64,000 bases of DNA, taken from assembly GCA_963920705.1 (NCBI GenBank), contig OY987240.1, forward strand, positions 4,883,426 through 4,947,425. Reading direction: 5' to 3'. Under the pieces are notes generated by a model, which worked only from the letters and a program-made list of their open reading frames with translations, was not told where the DNA came from and did no database searches. Source of the stretch: Odiellus spinosus (Eukaryota > Arthropoda > Arachnida > Opiliones > Phalangiidae). Of this stretch, positions 9,442 through 21,000 are shown in pieces; position 1 is the first letter of the stretch, and each line of letters starts with the position of its first letter. The translations under genes and the position numbers were made by a program.

Positions 9442-12400
9442 TGGTGCCGAAACCCGGGAGATTGCCTGCTATAATGCCGAGAAATAGACCAACACGTATT
9501 GAAATTGACAACATGGAAAGAAAGAGTACTCAGCGAGACGTGTTGCGAAGACTTACGACTACAATTTTACGTAATTTGGAAGAAGAATTGACGGAAGAAG
9601 AAACGAACAGGGATACTGTTGAAAACCTGCTTAATCAACTTGAAGCGAAAATGATAAAATTACGACAACTCGACTCCGACATTGAAGATCTGATACCTCT
9701 GGCAAATATTGAAGATGAGTGTACAGAAACAGAACATTTTAACGAACAGATCATAACGGTGAAACGAAGAGGACAACAGTATTTAGAACGAACCGCCGTA
9801 ATTATGCCAAACGAACGAGTCCATAATCAACAAAATGTTGACAACGACGGACGGCGCAGACCCCAGACTGGAATCAAATTGCCGAAACTTGAGATTGATA
9901 GATTCAACGGCGATCCAATTCTTTGGCATGGATTTTGGGCACATTTCGACGCAGCGGTTCATCAGAACAATAACCTTAGTGACGTTGAGAAATTCGGTTA
10001 TCTTCGATCTTATCTTGGAGGCAAGCCTGCAACTGCTATATCAGGTTTAGATATGACCGCTCAGAACTACGACAAAGCCGTATCGCTATTGAAAGCTCGA
10101 TTTGGCCGAAAACAAATAATAGTGAGTTCACATATGAATCAATTATTAAGTCTAGAACCTGTGAAAAGGTCCGCCGATTTGAGTGGACTTCGAAATCTAT
10201 ACGATAAGTGTGAGATTCAAATCCGAAGTTTAGAATCTCTTGGAATTCTAACGTCTACCTACGAAGCGATGTTGAACTCATTACTTCTGAAACTCATCCC
10301 TGCTGACTTATCTCTAGAATTTAGCAGAAAATATCCCGAAGACCGAGATTACAGCGTTGAAGAATTACTACAATTTATTCGCAATGAATTGGAAGGACGT
10401 GAACGACACGCGCTTTTAACGAACTCGGCTAAGGAGAATGAAAACAGCAAGACAAGTACACAATCTCATAATAGTTGGGATAGATCAAGAAAGTTTGGCC
10501 GTCCAGACTATCCGAAGCAAATCGCTTCGACAGCGGCTCTGAATACCTTCACTGAGACAAGTTGCTTGTTCTGCCCGAACGCCACACATACGACAAACGA
10601 ATGTAAGTCTTTAACGGTGTCTCAACGGAAAGAAATTTTAAGAAAGAAGGCTCGTTGTTTTATTTGTTTGAAATACCGACACCGTGCGAGGGATTGCAAG
10701 GTAAAAATTACATGTGCTACATGTTCCAAAAGACATCATCAAGCTGTTTGTGAATCGAAATTCCCCGACGCAACAGAAACCACAAGCCCAAAGACATTGG
10801 TAGCGACTACAACATTGGAAGAAAACGAAACCACTGGCCCTATATTACTTCAAACTGTGACGGCTCGAATTGGTAAAGATGACTCAGCCAGCGAAATTAG
10901 ATGTCTTCTCGACGGCGGCAGTCAAAGAACATTTATTGATCAAACTCTATCACAACGACTAAAACTACCCGTTATTTCCTCAGAATGTGTAAATGTATAC
11001 ACTTTCGGAAGCACAATTCCGAAGACCATCGAAACGAAAAGGGTCAGTGTTTTATTGCAAGATACCGAAACCGATAAAGAAATATACTTAGAAGCTTTGG
11101 AAACGCCCGAAGTTTGCGCGGCGATAATACAAGTACCTGGAGCTAAAATCCAAGAATCAATGATTAAGCGAGGATTACGCCTAGCCGACACTCAAAAGGG
11201 CAACGGTTTAAAAATCGAACTCTTGATTGGCACTGATTTCTATTGGAAGATTGTAACTGGACGGACAGAAAAATTATCAGAAACCTTGACTGCAGTCCAT
11301 ACACATTTTGGATGGGCTCTCCACGGAACTACAAATTACAGTTCATCGAACATCTCTGTAAATAACATTTGCGTTTTATCAATGATGTCGCCAGAAGATA
11401 TGGAAGAAGAGAAAACATCTCGTCAATTGAAAATGTTTTGGGATCTAGAATCCCTAGGAATTCTAGACATACAACAAAACGATCTTACGTGCGACCAAGT
11501 GATTCGTTCATTTGAAGAAACCATCAAATATGACCACAAGCGATACAAGGTTCGGCTCCCTTGGCGTGAAGATAGAACCCTGACGTCGGATAACTACGAC
11601 ATGGCAAAGAAAAGATTTTTATCCTTAAAGAAACGTTTCCAGAAGGATGCGTCATTCTATACACAATATGCCGCAATTATGGATGAGTATTTACAAGAAG
11701 GAATAATAGAAGTCGCGGAAGAGACGGACTTTAAAGAAAAACATTTCTATCTACCACACCACGCCGTAATCCGTGCCGGTAAAGTAAGCACCAAGGTAAG
11801 AGTCGTGTTTGATGGCTCTTCGCACGAAAACGATGCTCCTTCACTTAACGACTGTTTACACGCGGGACCAAATATGAACACCGATTTAATGAAACTTCTT
11901 GTAACCTTCCGCCTTAATGCTATCGCCTTCACGGCTGACATAGAAAAAGCATTTTTGCAAGTTGAATTGTATGAAACTGACCGTGACGCAGTTCGATTCT
12001 TATGGACCAGAGATATTAACGACGAATCAGCAAATATAACGATGAGAATGACTAGAGTCTTATTTGGATTATCACCAAGTCCTTTTCTTCTTGCTCAAAC
12101 AATAAATCATCACGCCACGAAATATGAAACTTCACATCCTGAAACCAGCAAATTATTGCGTACAAAGCTATACGTTGATGATCTAGTTGGAGGAGGAAAA
12201 GACAACGACGAAGCTTTTCGACTTTCATCCGAATCCAAGAAAATTATGTCCGAGGGTGGAATGAATCTAAGAAGATGGACCACGAACTCCAAAGTACTTC
12301 GAAATCGTTGGAAAAATGAAAATATTGAAACTGAAAATATGACAGACTCCGAACTCAAGTCTCTGAAAGTACTCGGTCTCAACTGGAACATCGAAAACGA

Positions 12401-14777
12401 TACGCTCCGCATTGACGTATCATCACTACTTCACTTCCTTGCTACAAAAAAGAACACAAAACGATTCGTATTAAGCGCAGCAGCTCGAATTTTTGATCCA
12501 GTTGGTTTTTTAACTCCTTTCGTCATTGTCGTGAAATGTCTATTCCAAGAGATATGGTTGAGAGGGATCGAGTGGGACGCTCAATTGCCGAAAGATTTGG
12601 AAGAAAAATGGACCGACTGGTGCCTGCAGTTACCGAAGCTACATGAAATTGCAATTCCAAGGTACTATTTCGACATGGCCAAAGGGAAATCTTTAAACGA
12701 GGATACCTATGAAGTCCATTGTTTCTGCGACAGTAGCGAAAAGGCGTATGGCGCTATTGTTTATATACGCTATGAAACCCGAGATGGAATTGTTGGAAGT
12801 CAACTCGTGGCCAGCAAATCTCGAGTAGCCCCTCTTAAAAAAGTTACACTACCTCGTCTGGAGCTTATGGCAGCAGTTGTTGGAGTTCGACTAACAAGGA
12901 CTTTGGTAGAATATTTCAAAGAATTAAAACTCAAAACCACCTATTGGTCAGACTCATCAATAACCCTAAGTTGGATAAAGGGCTCAGCGAATAGATGGAA
13001 GCCATTCGTGGCCAACAGAGTAAGAGAAATACAAGATAATTCGGATCCTTCTAACTGGTACCACTGTCCCGGTACTAAAAACCCAGCGGATATTTTAACT
13101 CGGGGAACGAAGTTGAATAACCTAATTAGAAATGACAATTGGTGGATTGGTCCCGAGTTTCTTAGACAACCTGATCCTGAAAAATCCTTTGAAACAACCG
13201 ACGAAATTGAAGAAATTGAATTGAGAAGAGAACTACGACCCTGTTACCAAGACTCTCTGCAATTCAATGCGTGTTCAGAACCAAAAACCGAACCGTTATT
13301 TGACATCTTCCGATACAGCAACCTCCGAAAAATTCTGAGGATCACGGCTTGGATTATGAGATTCGCGAAAAATTGTCGGCTGGAGTCTAGAGAAAAAACA
13401 TACGGAACTTTATCTGTCGACGAATTGGAAAACGCAGAAATATATTGGATAAAAAGAACCCAACTTGAAACCTTCCCAGAAGAAATTCGACAACTGAATT
13501 TGACTAATTCCGTGAAACAAGATTCTTCGTTGGCTATGTTAACTCCATTACTGGATAAAACGGGAGCTATTCGAGTGGGAGGAAGATTACAATTTGGCAA
13601 TTTTTCGTACGCGGAGAAGCATCCATACATCCTACCTCCAAAACATCACTTCTCGACTCTTCAAGTCCTAAAAAACCATGAAGATGTATTACACGGTGGT
13701 TTATCGTCGACATTATCGCGGATTAGAGACAGATTTTGGATTTTACGTGGAAGACAAGTAGTTAAAACCATACTCGGAAAATGTTTCATTTGTCGAAAAC
13801 TAACCGTCAAACCAATGAACGCGATGATGGCGCCATTGCCTAAAGAAAGAATTCTCGAAACTCACCCGTTCCAAACAACCGGGGTGGATTTTGCCGGTCC
13901 TGTATTTGTGAAGGTTCGCGATGGAAGTGACAAGGCATACATTGTTTTATTTACTTGCGCGGTGACAAGATGTATCCACCTCGAACTCGTCAGTAACCTT
14001 AACTCCGAAAACTTCATGTTGAGCTTGCGACGCTTTATCAGCCGTCGTGGCTTATGCGAAGAAATTATATCCGACAATACGAAAACGTTCAAACGAACTA
14101 ATAAAGATTTGGAAGACATCTGGAAGATGATGATTGCCCCAGATGTTCAGAACATGCTTGCCCAAAAGAAAATTAAATGGAAGTTCATTGCTGAACAAGG
14201 ACCGTGGTGGGGAGGATTCTGGGAAAGGTTGATTCGCTCAATAAAATCAGCGCTTCGAAAGACCCTTGGACGGGCGTCTCTTAACTTCGAAGAATTTGAA
14301 ACTACGCTTATCGAAGTTGAAGCGGTTTTGAATTCACGACCACTAACGTTCGTTCACAACGAGGCGAACGAACCGATCCCTTTAATGCCGAACCATTTCC
14401 TCATTGGAGAAAAGACCAACCTAATTCCTTCAAACGCGTATCCAACTCCGGATTTAACGGGAAGCGAAATGACCCGACGATTGAGATATCGACAAACATT
14501 GTTGGACTCTTTTTGGATTAGATGGCGAAAAGAATATCTTTACGAATTACGATCCGCCCATCAGAAACCCACAATCAAGCAATCGTCAGAAGTAAAACCC
14601 GGAGACGTAGTCCTAATAAGCGACGATAAACTTCCTAGACACACGTGGAAGATGGGAAGAGTTCAGGAGATCTTTCGTGGAAATGACGGAATTGTGCGTT
14701 CTTGCACATTGAAGGGAGTTAACGGATCCACGATTAGAAGACCAATACAACGATTATACCCTTTGGAGGTCCAGTGA
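9441..14777 (+). CDS. BEL/Pao Gag-Pol polyprotein
   Basis: One open frame of 1,778 codons to TGA 14775-14777. The first ATG (9441) overlaps the LTR end and primer site, so translation may begin at a later ATG (9474 or 9513). In order: a coiled-coil-like N-terminus; the DUF1759-type Gag core ('LPKLEIDRFNGD', about 148-300); three zinc-knuckle-like Cys/His clusters (about 374-425); aspartic protease ('LLDGGSQRTFI', about 489); reverse transcriptase with 'YVDDLVGG' (about 909); Pao-type RNase H ('CFCDSSEKAYGA', about 1094); zinc-binding and DDE integrase core ('GVDFAGPVF' about 1481, 'SDNTKTF' about 1543, 'WWGGFWERLIRSIK' about 1594); and a C-terminal DUF5641-like tail. All key motifs appear intact, so the element may be active. 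Confidence 0.95.
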   Translation: MVPKPGRLPAIMPRNRPTRIEIDNMERKSTQRDVLRRLTTTILRNLEEELTEEETNRDTVENLLNQLEAKMIKLRQLDSDIEDLIPLANIEDECTETEHFNEQIITVKRRGQQYLERTAVIMPNERVHNQQNVDNDGRRRPQTGIKLPKLEIDRFNGDPILWHGFWAHFDAAVHQNNNLSDVEKFGYLRSYLGGKPATAISGLDMTAQNYDKAVSLLKARFGRKQIIVSSHMNQLLSLEPVKRSADLSGLRNLYDKCEIQIRSLESLGILTSTYEAMLNSLLLKLIPADLSLEFSRKYPEDRDYSVEELLQFIRNELEGRERHALLTNSAKENENSKTSTQSHNSWDRSRKFGRPDYPKQIASTAALNTFTETSCLFCPNATHTTNECKSLTVSQRKEILRKKARCFICLKYRHRARDCKVKITCATCSKRHHQAVCESKFPDATETTSPKTLVATTTLEENETTGPILLQTVTARIGKDDSASEIRCLLDGGSQRTFIDQTLSQRLKLPVISSECVNVYTFGSTIPKTIETKRVSVLLQDTETDKEIYLEALETPEVCAAIIQVPGAKIQESMIKRGLRLADTQKGNGLKIELLIGTDFYWKIVTGRTEKLSETLTAVHTHFGWALHGTTNYSSSNISVNNICVLSMMSPEDMEEEKTSRQLKMFWDLESLGILDIQQNDLTCDQVIRSFEETIKYDHKRYKVRLPWREDRTLTSDNYDMAKKRFLSLKKRFQKDASFYTQYAAIMDEYLQEGIIEVAEETDFKEKHFYLPHHAVIRAGKVSTKVRVVFDGSSHENDAPSLNDCLHAGPNMNTDLMKLLVTFRLNAIAFTADIEKAFLQVELYETDRDAVRFLWTRDINDESANITMRMTRVLFGLSPSPFLLAQTINHHATKYETSHPETSKLLRTKLYVDDLVGGGKDNDEAFRLSSESKKIMSEGGMNLRRWTTNSKVLRNRWKNENIETENMTDSELKSLKVLGLNWNIENDTLRIDVSSLLHFLATKKNTKRFVLSAAARIFDPVGFLTPFVIVVKCLFQEIWLRGIEWDAQLPKDLEEKWTDWCLQLPKLHEIAIPRYYFDMAKGKSLNEDTYEVHCFCDSSEKAYGAIVYIRYETRDGIVGSQLVASKSRVAPLKKVTLPRLELMAAVVGVRLTRTLVEYFKELKLKTTYWSDSSITLSWIKGSANRWKPFVANRVREIQDNSDPSNWYHCPGTKNPADILTRGTKLNNLIRNDNWWIGPEFLRQPDPEKSFETTDEIEEIELRRELRPCYQDSLQFNACSEPKTEPLFDIFRYSNLRKILRITAWIMRFAKNCRLESREKTYGTLSVDELENAEIYWIKRTQLETFPEEIRQLNLTNSVKQDSSLAMLTPLLDKTGAIRVGGRLQFGNFSYAEKHPYILPPKHHFSTLQVLKNHEDVLHGGLSSTLSRIRDRFWILRGRQVVKTILGKCFICRKLTVKPMNAMMAPLPKERILETHPFQTTGVDFAGPVFVKVRDGSDKAYIVLFTCAVTRCIHLELVSNLNSENFMLSLRRFISRRGLCEEIISDNTKTFKRTNKDLEDIWKMMIAPDVQNMLAQKKIKWKFIAEQGPWWGGFWERLIRSIKSALRKTLGRASLNFEEFETTLIEVEAVLNSRPLTFVHNEANEPIPLMPNHFLIGEKTNLIPSNAYPTPDLTGSEMTRRLRYRQTLLDSFWIRWRKEYLYELRSAHQKPTIKQSSEVKPGDVVLISDDKLPRHTWKMGRVQEIFRGNDGIVRSCTLKGVNGSTIRRPIQRLYPLEVQ
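9442..9459 (+). promoter_or_regulatory. Primer-binding site of the BEL/Pao element
   Basis: TGGTGCCGAAACCCGGGA directly abuts the 5' LTR, the position where a tRNA 3' end primes minus-strand synthesis. It begins with the expected TGG that pairs with tRNA CCA. I do not assign the tRNA. Confidence 0.8.
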
Positions 14778-14789
14778 TGACAAGGTCAT

Positions 14790-14801
14790 CGGGGGGGAGA
14801 A
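14790..14801 (+). promoter_or_regulatory. Polypurine tract of the BEL/Pao element
   Basis: A run of G with 'gagaa' immediately precedes the 3' LTR at 14802. This is the place and composition of the plus-strand primer. Confidence 0.85.
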
Positions 14802-15168
14802 TGTTGAATTTGATTTATATATATATATAACTGTAAAATTGTTTACTTATGTATTGGTATCGTTTAGTAGAAATTTGAACTTAAAAGGGCACGTGATTAT
14901 AAATAACGGTTAAGGGCGCGTAAAAATAGAATAAAAAGGAAAAAACATATTATTATTGTTTTAGTGGTAACACGCGCCTGTCACGAAATTAATGTTTAAC
15001 TCGAGCTAGTTTTTTAAATGAATTGTTAGGCTTAGCACAATAATAAAATCATTATTTTTAAACTTAAACTTTCGACTCTATAATGTTAAATTAAGACTTC
15101 AACCTTTCGACATTTCGCTATTCGAGCTAGGATATTCTCTCAAAAAAAAAAGGAAATTACATTTTTTA
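14802..15168 (+). repeat. 3' LTR of the BEL/Pao element (367 bp)
   Basis: Matches the 5' LTR apart from four fewer bases in the TA run, one extra A in the A run and one substitution. It is followed by the TATGG target duplication and the interrupted transposase frame. Confidence 0.92.
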
Positions 15169-15570
15169 TATGGTCAGGGGGGATTGCACTACGTGAGTTT
15201 CAACCAATTGATCTTGGTTGGAAACTCTAGTGATTAATTCTTCCAATATGGAAGAACAATCCTGGACATCCTGTCTCATCTTTTCTACCAAGGCATCGAA
15301 ATAGGTTTTAAATCCCATATAGTCCAAATCGTACCTCGCAAAGTAGCATTTAGCTGCATTTCTAATACTTTTAGACTTTTGGTTTTTAGTGTTCGAAACA
15401 TTCAAATTTGAAACTACTTTATTCCATATTTTAGAAAGCTTGCCCTTAAACTCACATAATCTCTCCAAATTGTAATCAACAACTAATAGCATCGATTCTG
15501 CAAGTTCTTCATTACTTACACCCTTGTAGTTTGTAGTGGAAAAAACACCTTTCTTCCGGTTTTTTTCCAT
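15169..15570 (-). CDS. N-terminal segment of the transposase gene (unknown domain)
   Basis: About 133 residues starting at ATG 15568-15570, helical and basic, with 'SKIWNKVVSNLNVS' and 'CYFARYDLDYMGFKTYF'. I do not recognise the fold. It runs straight into the 3' LTR of the BEL element, which supplies the stop (15166-15168). Joining across the TATGG duplication continues the frame into 9071-8788. The ATG is the first in the frame. A TATA-like 'tttataaaa' (minus-strand TTTTATAAA) at about 15724-15733 may be its promoter, without a clear initiator. Confidence 0.55.
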
Positions 15571-18401
15571 TGTATTACGATCTATAAAAGAAACTAGTAT
15601 TTAAAATATAAGTTCATTACGAGGAGCCATAATCCGAGTATAAGCAGCAGTTGAGTAATTTAACAGCATGTTGAAAAGATTTTGTCCATTAGGTTTAAGA
15701 TAGTTTTTCTGCAGAAGCCAAAGTTTATAAAACCTCGCTTTGGGTTAAAAAATATCGCAATTTCCGATATTCGCCCGATTTTCTCCTATAATACGCCTAA
15801 AAATTTCCTATTTTTCCTATAAAATTTCAAGTTTTTCCCTGGTCACCCTTAAAATCTCATCGCTATTCGCTAAAGGAAAAGCAAAGATAAAAATACAACA
15901 CTTTTGCATATTAAAATATTCAGAAAGCGCCTAAGAATCAGGGTTTCTAGTTGGGCGGTTACGCTCTAATCTGGAGGAAAAACCGTTGGATGGAAGTGTG
16001 TTTTAGGGCGGTTTTGATGATGTGATATTTCAAACCAAAAATCGTTGAAAATGGAATGTTAAACCTTTTTTCCGCTAAATCTTCTTTCCAAATACCTTTT
16101 GAAATTGATAGAATAGGCCATTTTATAAAAAAACTTAGAGACGGGAAAAATAGCCGTTAAAAATCAGCCGTGTGCATTCAAGATGATGCCTTTTTTCAAG
16201 GTTGGTTCAAAGTATAGGATTTTCTATACTTTTGCCAACGTTGAAACTAACAAAAAGATCCCTTAAATAGAACCCCTTTCTACGGAAGATGTTGCCTTTT
16301 TTCAAGTTTAAGACGAAGTCAGAATTTATATTAGCTATTTGCTTAAGCTTCAACCCAATGTTCAGTTTGAAGTGCGCACAAAGATAGGTCAAATAATATT
16401 GAAGACCTCGTAATTTGTACTCCTGAGTAGCTGTTAAATTACTATAACCGTTTACAGTACTATAGAAGATTAAATATAATGTTTTTAAGCAAACGTTTAT
16501 ACAAATTCTCCAAGTTCAATTCTTAAATGTTATTGAGTTATAAATTAGCAAATTAGATTTTTGTATCTGGAATGGTTAATAAATAAATATTTTGGCTACA
16601 TGGTAGTTTTGACGTCCTCAGATTTTTTACAGTTTTTTATAATAAATGGTGGGGCCTGAAAACTTTCCGAACTAGTATATTTTCAAATATCAATGAAAAA
16701 AAAAAAAAGGACCGAGAAAAAATCATATGCATGCTCTATTTCTCTATAGCCTAACGTTATTTTCAGCTAAAATGGATTAGGTTAAGTAAGGCTAGGAATA
16801 ACTGTAAATCAGTTATTGTAAATGAATAAAATATAACTCCTAAGATAATTTTAACTACACGTGCCTTAAAAATATGATACTTTTGTCACTCAATACGAGA
16901 AAAAGTGCTATTTTGAGAGTTATAGCTAATCACTGTTTTGTAATCAATATAGAATGAAACATTCACCAACTTCACGTAGAAAGCAACTTTTTCACATGAA
17001 ATTCCACCCATTTTATAAAACCAAGTATTGTGCCAAAAATATCGAGCCAAAATTTGGCTTATAATTTAAAGGTGGACTTCCGTCTAATCAATTGACTTTG
17101 GCCTAGTAAAATCTTTACGACACGTGTCCAAGATTCGTAAAAATATTGATATGCTCTCACCAACAAAAAAAAACTAACGCGCAAAATCGCGTCACGAGTA
17201 TTTTACTATGCCAAATGCAAAACTAGTCGGAAATCCTTTTTATATTAAATGCCAAAAGTAAGGTACAGAGAAAAGTACAAGCATAAAACTCTCGATGGAT
17301 TCGGATAAATATTTTAGCTTAATATTTACATTAACATATTTTATTGCGGATTAAGCCAATTTTAAACGATAAGTAATCTATCAAAAATGAGTGTATGTTG
17401 CGGTTTTGATTCTCCCTTAATATATATTTTCCGAATTTTTAGAAGTTCAATTAGAGAAATTACTATGCCTAACGTTTAATTTGATTTGAATTTCCGCCTC
17501 TATACTGGCTCCACTAAACTTCGTAAATGAATTTAAACATTAAAATCTCGTCTAAAATTCTGAGAAAATACTTTTGAAATGATAAAGCGCGTAGTTTCAG
17601 CGATAAGGGATAATGGAGACGAACAATATGCTATTCAATAGGAGCGTTAAAATCATATTAAAACTCGTTCATAGTTTCTGTTTGACCCTGCTAAGCATAT
17701 CGCATATCACCATTTTCATATTGATTAATAATCGGAGTTAATGAAAGAGCGGTTTAACCATTTCATAAAACACGCGTGATTATTCAATATTAAAAGAGAT
17801 ATAGACTTAGCGGGGTTAAATAATGATCTAAAACCTTTGGGAAGTTTTAATAATGTTTTAATGCTTATTTAAACGCTCCTAATTAATGTAATAAAAAATT
17901 ATTAATATTAGTCTTCATTATCTCTTAAAGATAATTCTCAAAGTGCTAAAATTACTCTGTAGGAAGTCAGCAAGGTGTCATCGCCTTATTGAGGGAGTTT
18001 GCTGTCTCCCTATTGCTTATACCCTTGTATATAAAATAATGTATTTAAATTTAAAACTTACATAAATTAATATAGCTTTTCCGTCGATGAAACTAAATTA
18101 AACGTCTCATTGAAATTTTAAGCTACTAAATTCAGTATTATTCGATTTTAATATGTAACAAATTGTTTAAATCCAAGTTGGCACACGCTCGCAAAAAAAA
18201 AGTGGTCAAATCGTTTTAGAAATCTAACACACAATGACTTTATGATTTATGACTCATGAGAACCAGAAAAATATACAGAAAGTTTATTTTGGGTCAAGAG
18301 GGGGTAAGCTTTATTCAAACCCATCTTGAGTTGGTAACACACACAAAGCTGGGCCCCAGAGAGAGAAGTTGGAGTTTCAAAGGAGTTGTATTTAGCTCTT
18401 G

Positions 18402-18541
18402 CTCTAGAACCCACTGAATTGGATGTGCGAAGGGGGATGAAACAATGCAGTCATTGCCCATGAACTCATGCTCAGTAACGGCGAGGTTTCATCCCCCTTT
18501 GCACGTCTTATTCAGTGGGTTGCCTACTCCTTTTCTAGCTA
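18402..18541. repeat. Hairpin element
   Basis: 'aacccactgaattggatgtg' and 'aagggggatgaaac' on the left arm face 'gtttcatccccctt' and 'cttattcagtgggtt' on the right, with about 40 bp of loop. The flanking 'gctctagaa' and 'tttctagct' extend the symmetry. Probably a MITE or foldback remnant. Confidence 0.6.
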
Positions 18542-20107
18542 GTTTTTTTTTCAAGAATGTTTTGTCCTATACATCACAAAAGGAGGGATATTTTCTAGGT
18601 ATGTTAAAAGGGTAAAATGAAACAATTTTAAGTTGTTGAATATTTTTAAAGTTCTATGAAGTTGTTTTTTCCAAAAGCTGCTCTTTCTTAAAGGGATAAT
18701 GCAACCGAACAACAAATGATTTTTATCGATTCTGTATCGTGTAAATAGGTCTAGTCCACCAGTAAAAAAACTTTACAAACCAATATTAGATCTATTCTTG
18801 ATAATCCGAACAAGAGTTTCACAAAACTTTCCAAAATTATGCTAATGAACTCTTTCCAATAATTAATTTGAATACAATACTTGGTGATTTGTTCCGATGG
18901 TCAGGGTTATAGACCCAGTTCCTATTTTACAAAGTTTGGTCACTATTTTCACCTAATACTGCTTGGATAGGTGACTAATTTCGCTTTTATTTAGGGGCTT
19001 TTTGGGTGTAAAGCCTGAACTATGGATTAAACAACCTTGTGGTTTTAATCCATGCCTGAACTAAGTTCCGATTTTGATACGCTAAGCCGATCTGAATTTC
19101 CATACATACAAATTAAAACATGGATCAACCGTGTCAGAAAAAAATATTTTAAACATTTCACGTTTCGATTATTTGGGACTTTATCCTATTAAAATGGAGT
19201 TAAACTTAGCTTCAAATTAAAAGAATACTAATCTGTGTATTTTTTAATCGATTTAGACTTAAAATATGGGTGAGCTTTGATACAGTATATATAAAATTTA
19301 ATAGTCAAAATCGATTACAAATAATTAGTTACGTGGGTCTAGTACCACTTTAAAATGTTTAACTTTAATGAGTTTTTTAATGTGTATATGCATATTTTAA
19401 TGCTCATAATCTATTGAAATAAACACTTTATTAGTCTATGTCTTCATTATCGCTTTAATATGAAGAACCGCTTCTTGCAGTTTCTCCAGGACAGCTACAG
19501 CAGCAGCTGCTGCCCTTGAAAAACTACAGGAGGCACTCTAGTTATAAAATCCAAGGCATGACAGTACCTTTAGCTCCGGATAGAATTTGGGTTGCTATTG
19601 TTATCAGAAATAGGAAAAGAGTTAAAAAAATAAATTTCAAGTAATTTAGGTCAAGACCACGTTGGATTTTGTTCAAGAAGAAATCTCACAGGGAAAAAGT
19701 AGTCCGTGTCTACGCCCTTTAATCACCACAAACATATTTTATTAAATTGTAAATATGGAATAAGCTTGAAGGAGGAAAGAATACAACTTTCCTAATTCAA
19801 GGAATAAGGAGAATGAAATTCACACCGTGGTTGTTCTGAGAAAAAGCTCTTGTGAAAAACCTAGATTTATAAGAAAAGACCAACCATTTAATGCACATCG
19901 GTCAAATTAAATATTTAAAGGGAGGGCGAATTGAAAATCGAGTGATTTGTATCTGAATTCTGCAAAATAAATTGCCATGTAATGTAGACACGTAACCTGA
20001 CTCAATTCGGGTCTCGTCAAATAGATCTCGCGCCCTGCACGCTAATTTAATCTTTAGAAATTTATAAAAATTCACGAGAGTGTTTTTTACATTTTTACAG
20101 ATTAACG

Positions 20108-20355
20108 AAAGAAATCGGCTTTCCAAATGAGAAAAAACAAATTTTGACAAAAATTGTCTAATTGGAAAATTACAACAGAATTCGAATAAATGAAATAACC
20201 AGAATTCAACAAACGTGAACCAAAATTTAAAATGCCTTTGTCTACTTATCTTGAATTCTGGATATTTCATTAGGTCGAATTCTGTATGAATTTTACAATT
20301 TCGACCATTTTCGACAAAATTGGAAGACTTTTCCTCGTTGGGAAAGCCGATTACT
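20108..20355. repeat. Imperfect 250-bp palindrome
   Basis: The arms pair imperfectly: 'aatcggctttccaaatgag' near 20111 with the complement of 'ggaaagccgattact' at 20340-20354, and 'agaattcgaataaatgaaat' with 'atttcattaggtcgaattct'. It explains the 152-codon open frame that covers it. Likely an old foldback MITE. Confidence 0.6.
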
Positions 20356-20826
20356 TTCACTATTCTACGGAATGGTATTGAATTGAACAGTAAATCCTCA
20401 CGTCTTGTGGTGTGGCACGCTCTTTAATTGAATCGCCCAAAAAATATAGTTTAATTATTTACAAAAGCACAATCGCGCGCACCAATTTTATTAAGGTTTA
20501 AACTCGTTTAATTTGAATAGTGGGTAAATATAGGAGATATACAACTTCAATTTATATTCCCAAATCCATAGGATTTGAGCGAAGTTAAAGTTCTCTATTG
20601 GAATTATAGGGAAATATATCAACCTTCAAAGATTATGTAAATACTACTAATATGATATCAATTGACAGATTCATTTATGAAATAGGCAAATAACCTTTTA
20701 CAGGGAGCCACCCCTTGTAGGTGGAAATTTAGTCAAAACGGGTAATCTTAGAGGGGAGAACTCAAGTAACAGACATACGCATAGGAGCACCATCTCGGCT
20801 ATTACCTCTTTAGGGATATCGGAAAA

Positions 20827-21000
20827 TGGGCTTAGCTGGATTCATAGAGATCCTGAATTTCATATCATTGATGGGTCCCCAATTAATCGAATGTTTTTGA
20901 AAGTTTCATGGGGATCTAACCTTAAAAACGGGCCTTTGCTCAGTGGTCAATGACCCTTGAATGCGAAGAAATTCAGGATCTCCAGGAATCCAGCTAAGCC
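20827..21000. repeat. Small hairpin element of about 170 bp
   Basis: 'ggcttagctggattcat' plus 'gatcctgaattt' on the left pair with 'aaattcaggatc' and 'ggaatccagctaagcc' on the right, around a unique loop of about 100 bp. A non-autonomous element is likely. Confidence 0.6.

Larger units (their letters stand above)
9072..15168 (+). mobile_element. Full-length BEL/Pao LTR retrotransposon
   Basis: It has two LTRs (9072-9441; 14802-15168), a primer-binding site directly after the first, a purine tract directly before the second, and one open polyprotein frame. The 5-bp target duplication TATGG is at 9067-9071 and 15169-15173. The LTRs differ by one substitution (G/C near 9394 against 15118), a shorter TA run and one extra A. 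The insertion is thus recent. It lies inside the coding region of the giant transposon's transposase, in the opposite direction. Confidence 0.95.
4088..15570 (-). pseudogene. Whole transposase gene of the giant element: unknown N-term, PHD, USP, MULE DDE, Ulp1 (five lesions)
   Basis: Pieces 15570-15169, 9071-8788, 8503-8253, 8252-6540, 6539-5687 and 5683-4088 read as one protein of about 1,700 codons on the minus strand. Removing the BEL insertion with one TATGG copy joins the first two in frame; removing the hairpin 8504-8787 exactly joins codons CAA and TCC in frame. The next two joins need one-base changes in an A8 run (8253-8260, as T on plus) and an A6 run (6540-6545). The last two pieces are in the same frame, separated only by TAG at 5684-5686. 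The fusion of chromatin-reader, deubiquitinase, transposase and SUMO-protease-like modules in one polypeptide is the key observation. An intron could alternatively explain one or more of the small breaks. Confidence 0.7.

Noticed and set aside
19902-20360. 152-codon minus-strand frame as a gene
   Set aside because: It coincides with an imperfect palindrome and has Phe/Lys-rich low-complexity content without a motif.
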